Of a DNA stretch of 22,140 nt, positions 15,364-22,140 are shown one piece after another. This DNA comes from Flavobacteriaceae bacterium (GTDB taxonomy: Bacteria > Bacteroidota > Bacteroidia > Flavobacteriales > Flavobacteriaceae): the NCBI GenBank assembly GCA_002709185.1, contig PAQB01000009.1, positions 46,444 through 68,583 of the forward strand, given 5' to 3'. The notes below the pieces were generated by a model that saw only the letters and a program-made list of their open reading frames with translations, was not told the DNA's origin and ran no database searches. A program made the translations under genes and the position numbers. Numbering within the stretch: the stretch's first letter is position 1; the number at the start of each line of letters is the position of its first letter.

Positions 15364-16626
15364 ATGGAAACTATTCAATCCATCAAACAACGTTTTGGAA
15401 TTATAGGAAACGATACAGGCTTGAATCGCGCTATAGAAAAAGCAATACAAGTCGCACCAACGGATATTTCTGTACTTATTACAGGTGAAAGTGGTGTCGG
15501 AAAGGAAGTAATGCCTAAAATCATACACCAGTTATCACATAGAAAACACGCGAAGTATATTGCTGTAAATTGTGGTGCGATTCCAGAAGGTACAATTGAT
15601 AGCGAACTATTTGGGCATGAAAAAGGTGCCTTCACAGGAGCTACACAAACACGCTCTGGTTATTTTGAAGTCGCCGATGGTGGGACCATTTTTTTAGATG
15701 AAGTTGGGGAATTGCCTTTGACGACTCAAGTTCGCTTGCTACGTGTTCTTGAAAATGGGGAATTTATTAAGGTCGGCTCTAGCAAGGTTCAAAAAACCAA
15801 TGTTCGCATTGTAGCGGCTACCAATATTAAGATGTTTGAAGCCATTAATAAAGAAAAATTTAGAGAAGATTTGTACTATCGCTTGAGTACCATTGAAATC
15901 CCGATTCCTGCCCTTCGTAAAAGAAAACAAGATATTCATTTGTTGTTCAGAAAATTCTCTAGTGATTTTGCGCTTAAATATAAGATGCCAACCATCAGAC
16001 TAAACGAGGAAGCCGTTCATTTGCTTCAAAAATACCGCTGGACTGGAAACATACGTCAACTCAGAAATGTAGCGGAACAAATTTCTGTACTGGAGTCCAA
16101 AAGGGAGATTAATGCTGCAGCCCTCAAAAGCTATCTGCCAGACATGGGAATTCAACTACCAGCAATTGTTGATAAGAAAAAAACGAACAACGATTTTAGT
16201 ACGGAGAGAGAGATTTTATACAAAGTCCTTTTTGATATGAAAAGTGATTTGAATGACTTGAAAAAGCTGACACTAGAATTGATGGAAAATGACAACTTCA
16301 AAGATGTCCAGGAAAAAAACGAACAACTGATCCAAAAAATTTACAAAGACCCTAGTAGTAATGTTGCAGAAAATAACAGTCAAGTTTTAGCGCTTTCTGA
16401 AACAAGCTCCCAAAATGAAACCATAGAAATTGTAAACTCTAATGAAAACTATGATTTCATCGAGGATATCGAGGAAGAAGAAGAAACCTTATCTTTACAC
16501 GATAAAGAATTGGAACTCATTAAAAAATCTTTGGAAAGGCACAACGGCAAGCGTAAACTGGCTGCGGATGAACTCGGGATTTCTGAGCGAACCCTTTACC
16601 GAAAAATTAAGCAATATGATTTGTAA
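15364..16626 (+). CDS. Sigma-54-dependent activator without an N-terminal sensor domain
   Basis: 420 residues. The AAA+ sigma-54 interaction domain starts almost at once (FGIIGNDTGLNRAIEKA). It has Walker A GESGVGKE (41-48), the sigma-54 contact loop GAFTGA (88-93), Walker B IFLDEVGE (109-116) and a sensor-II region RWTGNIRQLRNVAEQ. There is no receiver, PAS or GAF domain before it. A linker with an acidic patch (FIEDIEEEEE, about 363-372) leads to a Fis-type helix-turn-helix at the end (KRKLAADELGISERTLYRKIKQYDL). It should remodel RpoN-RNA polymerase at -24/-12 promoters in the cytosol. Control must come from a partner protein, the acidic linker or expression level, since no input domain is visible. 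The gene lies between miaB and lptE and overlaps lptE by 11 nt. Target genes are unknown. Confidence 0.93.
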   Translation: METIQSIKQRFGIIGNDTGLNRAIEKAIQVAPTDISVLITGESGVGKEVMPKIIHQLSHRKHAKYIAVNCGAIPEGTIDSELFGHEKGAFTGATQTRSGYFEVADGGTIFLDEVGELPLTTQVRLLRVLENGEFIKVGSSKVQKTNVRIVAATNIKMFEAINKEKFREDLYYRLSTIEIPIPALRKRKQDIHLLFRKFSSDFALKYKMPTIRLNEEAVHLLQKYRWTGNIRQLRNVAEQISVLESKREINAAALKSYLPDMGIQLPAIVDKKKTNNDFSTEREILYKVLFDMKSDLNDLKKLTLELMENDNFKDVQEKNEQLIQKIYKDPSSNVAENNSQVLALSETSSQNETIEIVNSNENYDFIEDIEEEEETLSLHDKELELIKKSLERHNGKRKLAADELGISERTLYRKIKQYDL

Positions 16627-17128
16627 CCCTTACAGAAAAATGTTTTTTGCCGTGGTATCGCTACTGATTTTGGGTTGTGGATCGTATTCATTTACTGGAA
16701 TTTCAATCAGTGCTGACACTAAAACATTTCAAGTGAATTATTTCCAAAATTCGGCAGACTTGATCGAACCTGGGATCGAACGGGACTTTACTCTGGCCTT
16801 GCAAGACATTATATTGAACCAAACCAATTTATCGTTGGTGAAATCCAATGGAGACCTCATCTACGAAGGGGAAATTGTTGAATACCGTATTTCTCCCACA
16901 ACAGCAACTGCAAACAATACCGCAGATCAAAACCGACTCACCATAAGCGTAAATGTTCGGTTTTATAATAAAAATGATGAGGAATCAGATTTTGAAAAAC
17001 GATTTTCTTTTTTTTATGATTATGCAGGAAGCGCCCAACTCATTGGTTCTCAAAAAACAACAGCGATCAAAGAAATTTATGACCGCATTACGCAGGACAT
17101 TATCAACGCCTCATTAGCCAACTGGTAA
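16616..17128 (+). CDS. lptE: LptE-family lipoprotein (LPS-assembly outer-membrane component)
   Basis: 170 residues from the ATG at 16616, which overlaps the end of the sigma-54 activator gene by 11 nt. This start gives a lipoprotein signal with a positive N-region (MICNPYRKMFFAVVSLLILGCGSYSF). A shorter start at 16640 would lack that charge. The cysteine after LILG is the lipid site. The mature part (YSFTGISISADTKTFQVNYFQNSADLIEPG...DLIYEGEIVEYRISPTTATANN) matches the form of Bacteroidota LptE proteins. These plug the LptD barrel and help deliver LPS to the outer leaflet. It would be anchored in the outer membrane facing the periplasm. The next gene starts 1 nt after its stop. The family call is good; assembly with an LptD encoded elsewhere is inferred. 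Confidence 0.85.
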   Translation: MICNPYRKMFFAVVSLLILGCGSYSFTGISISADTKTFQVNYFQNSADLIEPGIERDFTLALQDIILNQTNLSLVKSNGDLIYEGEIVEYRISPTTATANNTADQNRLTISVNVRFYNKNDEESDFEKRFSFFYDYAGSAQLIGSQKTTAIKEIYDRITQDIINASLANW

Positions 17129-17129
17129 T

Positions 17130-17927
17130 ATGAATAGGACTGATTTTTCAAGTTTATTAGCCGCCCCTTCAAAGCTGAACCCAGCGCAAACTGCGGCTTT
17201 GTTTTCTATTGTAAATGAATTCCCTTACTTCCAAGCGGCCAGAGCTCTCCACCTAAAAGGACTTAAAAATGAAGAAAGCTTTAAATACAATAAAAACTTA
17301 AAAATAACGGCCGCCTATACTTCAGATCGCAGCATTTTATTTGATTTTATTACCTCTGAGGTATTTTTGCAAAACACGATTTCGGAGCAAATAAAGGACA
17401 ATCACGAAGGCTTAAAAACCATTTCAGTGACGGCTTTTGAAGACATTTCAAATCCACCAATAACAAAAATCGCATCCACGAAAATTGAAAATCAAAGCGA
17501 TCCCACTGGAACGGTTCTGAACATAGGAACCCCTCTTGAGTTTAAAAAAGGAGAAACTTATTCTTTTTCAAAATGGCTTCAGCTTACCAATATTTCTCCT
17601 ATTGATAGATCTAAAGATGTTGGAGAGGAAACGATGAAAAAACCGCAAACAAAACAAGAACTTATCGATGCCTTTATCGAAAAAAGTCCAAAAATTAAAC
17701 CCTCGAAAACTTTGGAGCCTATCGAGAATTTGGCCGAAAAGGCGATAGTTGAATCGGAAACCCTGATGACCGAAACCCTAGCCAGAATTTACCTCGAACA
17801 AAAAAACTATGAAAAAGCCCTTCAATCCTACAAGATTTTAAGTTTGAAATATCCAGAAAAAAGTAGTTTATTTGCAGACCAAATCAAAGCAATAAAAAAA
17901 TTACAAGAAAAAAATAAAAACTCATGA
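17130..17927 (+). CDS. Conserved Bacteroidota protein of unknown function with C-terminal TPR
   Basis: 265 residues, no signal peptide and no membrane segment. The N-terminal ~75 residues (FSSLLAAPSKLNPAQTAALFSIVNEFPYFQAARALHLKGLK...YNKNLKITAAYTSDRSILFDFI) are a compact helical unit seen in many flavobacterial proteins next to secG, as far as I recall. A low-complexity middle follows. The tail (about 212-262) is a tetratricopeptide-like pair, LARIYLEQKNYEKALQSYKILSLKYPEKSSLFADQIKAIKKL. TPRs bind partner proteins, so an adaptor role is plausible. It starts 1 nt after lptE and overlaps secG by 4 nt (ATGA), so it is translated with both. A role in envelope assembly is suggested by context only. 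Confidence 0.8.
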   Translation: MNRTDFSSLLAAPSKLNPAQTAALFSIVNEFPYFQAARALHLKGLKNEESFKYNKNLKITAAYTSDRSILFDFITSEVFLQNTISEQIKDNHEGLKTISVTAFEDISNPPITKIASTKIENQSDPTGTVLNIGTPLEFKKGETYSFSKWLQLTNISPIDRSKDVGEETMKKPQTKQELIDAFIEKSPKIKPSKTLEPIENLAEKAIVESETLMTETLARIYLEQKNYEKALQSYKILSLKYPEKSSLFADQIKAIKKLQEKNKNS

Positions 17928-18265
17928 GTACGTTTTCAATATTCTTAGTATTAATTGTCATTGTGGCCTTTTTGTTGGTGGTAGTAATAATGGTTCAAAA
18001 TCCGAAAGGTGGTGGACTCTCCTCTTCTTTTGGTGGCGGCGGTGCTCAGCAACTTGGTGGGGTCAAAAAAACGACTGATTTTTTAGACAAAAGTACTTGG
18101 GCTCTTGCCATACTCTTATTGGCGCTTATACTGCTCTCTAATGTAGCCATCGGAGGCTCTGATTCAAATCTTGAGTCTAAAGCATTGGATCTAGATAGCA
18201 ATACAACAGCACCGGCACCTGAAGCTGCTGCCGAAGAAATTCCATTAAAAGACGCTACTGAATAG
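17924..18265 (+). CDS. secG: Preprotein translocase subunit SecG
   Basis: 113 residues. Two membrane helices (about 4-24 and 60-77) flank the hallmark loop VQNPKGGGLSSSFGGGGAQQLGGVKKTTDFLDK. The C-terminal ~30 residues are acidic and Ala/Pro-rich (TTAPAPEAAAEE) and lie outside the conserved core, as in other Bacteroidota SecG proteins. SecG associates with SecYE and helps SecA-driven export across the inner membrane. It is the last gene of the miaB operon; a hairpin terminator begins 20 nt after the stop. Start choice is supported by the 4-nt ATGA overlap with the TPR gene. Confidence 0.95.
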   Translation: MSTFSIFLVLIVIVAFLLVVVIMVQNPKGGGLSSSFGGGGAQQLGGVKKTTDFLDKSTWALAILLLALILLSNVAIGGSDSNLESKALDLDSNTTAPAPEAAAEEIPLKDATE

Positions 18266-18284
18266 CCGACCATAATAAAACTTT

Positions 18285-18314
18285 AAAAATGTCAACATTT
18301 AGTTGACATTTTTT
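18285..18314 (+). terminator. Terminator of the miaB-secG operon
   Basis: A perfect 12-bp stem (18285-18296 with 18302-18313, AAAAATGTCAAC arm) with an ATTTA loop and a T-run in and after the right arm. It separates the operon from groES. It is AT-rich and therefore only moderately stable. Confidence 0.75.
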
Positions 18315-18323
18315 ATGACTGCA

Positions 18324-18338
18324 AGTTTGTCAGTTTGT
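18324..18338 (+). repeat. Tandem AGTTTGT repeat upstream of groES
   Basis: Two exact copies of AGTTTGT (18324-18330 and 18332-18338), one base apart, sit 6 nt before the TGGCAC element. This could be an operator or simply part of a promoter region. No CIRCE element (TTAGCACTC-N9-GAGTGCTAA) is present in the gap. Confidence 0.3.
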
Positions 18339-18344
18339 ATAAAA

Positions 18345-18359
18345 TGGCACAATTTTAGA
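18345..18359 (+). promoter_or_regulatory. Possible sigma-54-like -24/-12 promoter of groESL
   Basis: TGGCACAATTTTAGA fits the -24 half of the sigma-54 consensus (TGGCAC) exactly. The -12 half is imperfect: GG-N10-GA instead of GG-N10-GC. Transcription would start near 18370, about 27 nt before the groES ATG. A rival reading is a weak primary-sigma promoter, TTG (18327-18329), N20, CAATTTTA (18350-18357), which misses two key -7 bases. Confidence 0.38.
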
Positions 18360-18396
18360 AAAACATTAATCATTAAAACATTAAATTAATTTTGAT

Positions 18397-18672
18397 ATGG
18401 CTTTAAAAATCAAACCTTTAGCAGATAGGGTTCTTATCGAACCGATGGCTGCAGAAACCAAAACCGCTTCTGGAATTATCATCCCTGATAATGCCAAAGA
18501 AAAACCCCAAAAAGGAAAAGTTGTTGCTGTTGGCAATGGCACTAAAGACGAAAAAATGACCGTGAGTAAAGGAGATACTGTATTGTATGGTAAATATGCT
18601 GGTACAGAACTTAAGCTTGAAGGTCAAGATTATCTAATCATGCGAGAGAGTGATATCCTCGCAATTGTATAA
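18397..18672 (+). CDS. groES: Co-chaperonin GroES (Hsp10)
   Basis: 91 residues, the normal length for bacterial GroES. The sequence shows [12 protein letters not shown] at the start, then the mobile loop [26 protein letters not shown] and the ending [17 protein letters not shown] heptamer caps the GroEL cavity during ATP-driven folding in the cytosol. It starts 83 nt after the miaB-operon terminator and stands 15 bp before groEL, forming a classical groESL operon. No CIRCE operator is present, so HrcA control is not indicated; a sigma-54-like site lies upstream. The coding sequence is intact. Confidence 0.98.
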   Translation: MALKIKPLADRVLIEPMAAETKTASGIIIPDNAKEKPQKGKVVAVGNGTKDEKMTVSKGDTVLYGKYAGTELKLEGQDYLIMRESDILAIV

Positions 18673-20319
<1,647 letters not shown>

Positions 20320-20337
20320 TGCTTTTGATTTTACAAC

Positions 20338-20373
20338 AAAAAAAAGCGCTTCTGAATTGAAGCGCTTTTTTTT
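20338..20373. terminator. Bidirectional terminator between groEL and the HMA gene
   Basis: A perfect 15-bp stem (20338-20352 with 20359-20373) with a GC core, AGCGCTTC/GAAGCGCT, eight A-T pairs at its base and a TGAATT loop. The A-run and T-run make it work in both directions, ending groESL and, from the other side, the HMA/TonB-receptor transcript. Confidence 0.92.
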
Positions 20374-20388
20374 ATAAATTGTATTTAC

Positions 20389-20742
20389 TTAATCGTTGTG
20401 GTCTTTAACAACTTTGGGATCTCTGTACTTGCAACAAGCGTCCAATTGCACATAAACTTCTTCTGGGGCCTTCAATGTTTTTGTGTCGTGCCCAACCGCT
20501 GCTATATTTGTTTTTATAGCCTCTAAATCGACTTTTTTAGGATTGTAAATAAGATTTAATTCATGTGTTTTTACATTCCAAACAGCGGATTTAACTCCTT
20601 TAGTTTTTAAGCAGGCTTTCTCAATGCGTTTTTTACACATCTTACATACACCATCAACTTCAATGGTTTTGTTAGAATTATTTTGAGAAAATCCAATTGA
20701 CGATACTAACAGCAACAATAGTGTAATTATTATAAGTCTCAT
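20389..20742 (-). CDS. Secreted heavy-metal-associated (HMA) domain protein
   Basis: 117 residues with a Sec signal peptide (MRLIIITLLLLLVSSIGFSQ, about 1-20) and then an HMA-like domain. It has IEVDGVCKMCKKRIEKACLKTKGV, with metal-binding cysteines C33 and C36 and a third at C44, followed by the beta-alpha-beta pattern VKSAVWNVKTHELNLIYNPKKVDLEAIKTNI. A further CC pair (103-104) in ACCKYRDPK and a His/Asp tail may add ligands. The usual MxCxxC is VCKMC here. It should bind a soft metal ion such as copper in the periplasm; the metal is not readable from sequence. The gene begins 18 bp after the TonB-dependent receptor on the same strand, so the two are probably co-expressed and work on the same ligand. 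Confidence 0.85.
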   Translation of the reverse strand: MRLIIITLLLLLVSSIGFSQNNSNKTIEVDGVCKMCKKRIEKACLKTKGVKSAVWNVKTHELNLIYNPKKVDLEAIKTNIAAVGHDTKTLKAPEEVYVQLDACCKYRDPKVVKDHND

Positions 20743-20760
20743 ATTTATTATTTTTTATTG

Positions 20761-22140
20761 TTAATTCAATTTAAATCGCAATCCAGCATAATACATACTT
20801 CCAAAAATTGGACCATATACAAAAGTACTATCAAAATTTGATCCAAACGGATTTTGCGCTCCTAAAATAGGATTGTTTTGTCTTTCATTTGTTATATTCT
20901 CTCCTCCAATATAAATCTCAAATTGATCTGAAAATACTTTTGTTATTTGGGCATTTAATGTTGAAAATGTAGATGAATTCGCAGGTAATTGAAAATTTTC
21001 AGGACTTTGTAGTGTCGATGAAAATCGCTGCTGGCCTGTCCAATTGTATGTACTGTCAAATTTCCATAGCCCTCCTTTATTATTTGAAACAGTTTCATAG
21101 GAAACATTGCTAAAAAAACGGTGTTTTGGGGTGAGGGCCTTTTGCAATTCACCACTGTTGTATTGTGTTTTTACATCATAATGCTTGTACGCAGATTTAA
21201 GGTCCAATCGCTCCAAGGGCGTGTAATTAAACTCTATTTGAAGGCTGTTGGCAAAACTCTCACCTTTGAGTTTATAAAAATTTATTTCTGTGGGTATTTC
21301 ATAGTCAACTACCACTTGATTTTGAAAATCCGTTCTGTAAAAATCGATGGTTATATCGGCTTTTCTTTCAAAAAGTGTAAAGCCTTGAAGCATTGAAAGT
21401 CCATAATTCCACGCAATTTCAGGATCTAATCCATAAATAACACCATTAGCGTTTTGAATATTAATGGCTCTGTTAGAGGCAAAAAAGCGTTGATTTTCAG
21501 CAAAAATATTGGCCGATCGCTTTCCGCGCCCTATTGAAAAACGCAAAGCAGACTTCCCCCAAGGCGTGTAACGAACGTGCAGGCGTGGGGTTAAAAATGT
21601 TCCTAGTAAATTGTGATGATCCAAGCGCATTCCTGCGGTTAAATTGAGGTTATCTAAATTATCAAATGCATACTCAAAAAAGCCACCTATTGAATTTTCA
21701 TTTCTAGCAAAGGTATTATTTTCAACTTGCTCTTCGTAAGCATCGTGTGAGAAGGTAATGCCTGTTTTAATTTTGTGACGGGAATTACCTATGATAGAAT
21801 TGTACACCAAATTTGTATAGACACTTTTGTGATCAATATCATAGATGCGATTGCCAAAATAAGCGGCTTGCTCGTGTTGACTGTAAGCCAGCTGAACTCC
21901 CAAACTCTTGTAAGGGATTTCAGGATTGACATAACCAAACTTACCTGAAAAATCAAAACGTTTGGTGTCGACTTCGCTGCCCCAGACCGTACTTCCAAAT
22001 TTATGAATTGAGGGGTTGTAATCTATTTGCCCTGTTTGTTTTTGATCGTCCAAAAATCGGAAATTTATTAGCGTTACTAATCCTTTTTCAAGATTTGTAT
22101 ATTGCCATTTGTTCATCACATTAATTTGCTTTCCCAAAGG
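20761..22140 (-). CDS. TonB-dependent outer-membrane receptor, C-terminal part (cut by right edge)
   Basis: The frame is open to the last base of the window. The TTG at 22137 is an internal codon, so the gene starts beyond the right edge; about 459 residues are visible. They are the beta-barrel of a TonB-dependent receptor. Alternating strands include LNLTAGMRLDHHNLLGTFLTPRLHVRYTP and SALRFSIGRGKRSANIFAENQ, and the late INAQITKVFSDQFEIYIGGENITNERQ-type strand (here LNAQITKVF...GGENITNE) is characteristic. The protein ends YYAGLRFKLN, a typical barrel-closing strand. The plug domain, TonB box and any carboxypeptidase-like N-terminal domain lie outside. It should take up a metal complex or cofactor across the outer membrane, using TonB energy. 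The secreted HMA protein just downstream makes a copper-type metal the best guess. Confidence 0.92.
   Translation of the reverse strand, partial: PLGKQINVMNKWQYTNLEKGLVTLINFRFLDDQKQTGQIDYNPSIHKFGSTVWGSEVDTKRFDFSGKFGYVNPEIPYKSLGVQLAYSQHEQAAYFGNRIYDIDHKSVYTNLVYNSIIGNSRHKIKTGITFSHDAYEEQVENNTFARNENSIGGFFEYAFDNLDNLNLTAGMRLDHHNLLGTFLTPRLHVRYTPWGKSALRFSIGRGKRSANIFAENQRFFASNRAINIQNANGVIYGLDPEIAWNYGLSMLQGFTLFERKADITIDFYRTDFQNQVVVDYEIPTEINFYKLKGESFANSLQIEFNYTPLERLDLKSAYKHYDVKTQYNSGELQKALTPKHRFFSNVSYETVSNNKGGLWKFDSTYNWTGQQRFSSTLQSPENFQLPANSSTFSTLNAQITKVFSDQFEIYIGGENITNERQNNPILGAQNPFGSNFDSTFVYGPIFGSMYYAGLRFKLN

Noticed and set aside
16442..16615. 58-residue N-terminal extension of LptE
   Set aside because: It overlaps the Fis-type helix-turn-helix coding region of the sigma-54 activator and would destroy the lipoprotein signal peptide.
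18387..18394. TAATTTTG just before groES as a -7 promoter element
   Set aside because: It matches TAnnTTTG but lies 2 nt from the ATG, so transcription would begin inside the gene, and no TTG is found 19-20 bp upstream.

Overview
The window looks like chromosomal DNA of a gliding-type flavobacterium (Bacteroidota, probably Flavobacteriaceae). The evidence is an intact gldK-gldL-gldM-gldN cluster (type IX secretion / gliding motor), promoters of the Bacteroidota form TTG-N20-TAnnTTTG, almost no Shine-Dalgarno sequences, AT-rich intergenic DNA, and family members typical of that group (DUF983, CPXCG zinc ribbon, SecG with a Gly-rich loop, cysteine-free TopA). Nearly everything is core genome. 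I see no phage, transposase, CRISPR array, toxin-antitoxin pair or recognisable defence system.

Layout. 1-1270: the end of an AraC-type regulator cut by the left edge, then a small GyrI-like ligand-binding protein with its own promoter, bracketed by two related terminator hairpins. 1270-1342 (minus): initiator tRNA-fMet. 1406-3501 (minus): an ABC-F ATPase translationally coupled to a CPXCG zinc-ribbon protein. 3573-3965 (plus): a DUF983 membrane protein, convergent with an FAD-dependent oxidoreductase (minus, 3955-4995). 5018-9764 (minus): gldKLMN, closed by a strong terminator. 9884-13526 (minus): topA followed after 1 nt by an arginase-fold protein that has lost about half of its metal ligands. 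13527-13914: a divergent, AT-rich intergenic region holding the miaB promoter.

13847-18314 (plus) reads as one operon: miaB, a sigma-54 activator without a sensor domain, lptE, a small TPR-tailed protein and secG, with overlaps or gaps of a few bases and a 12-bp hairpin terminator at the end. 18345-20373 (plus): groES-groEL with a possible sigma-54-like promoter and a 15-bp bidirectional terminator. 20389-22140 (minus): a TonB-dependent receptor cut by the right edge, with a secreted heavy-metal-associated (HMA) protein after it.

Functionally the window joins envelope biogenesis (GldKLMN motor and secretion, LptE for LPS export, SecG for translocation, an outer-membrane receptor with a periplasmic metal-binding partner) to housekeeping functions (TopA, MiaB, GroESL, tRNA-fMet, ABC-F). 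The points most worth a second look are the catalytically degraded ureohydrolase between topA and gldK, and the sigma-54 activator in the lptE/secG operon together with a sigma-54-like site at groES. These are hypotheses, not a demonstrated new system.
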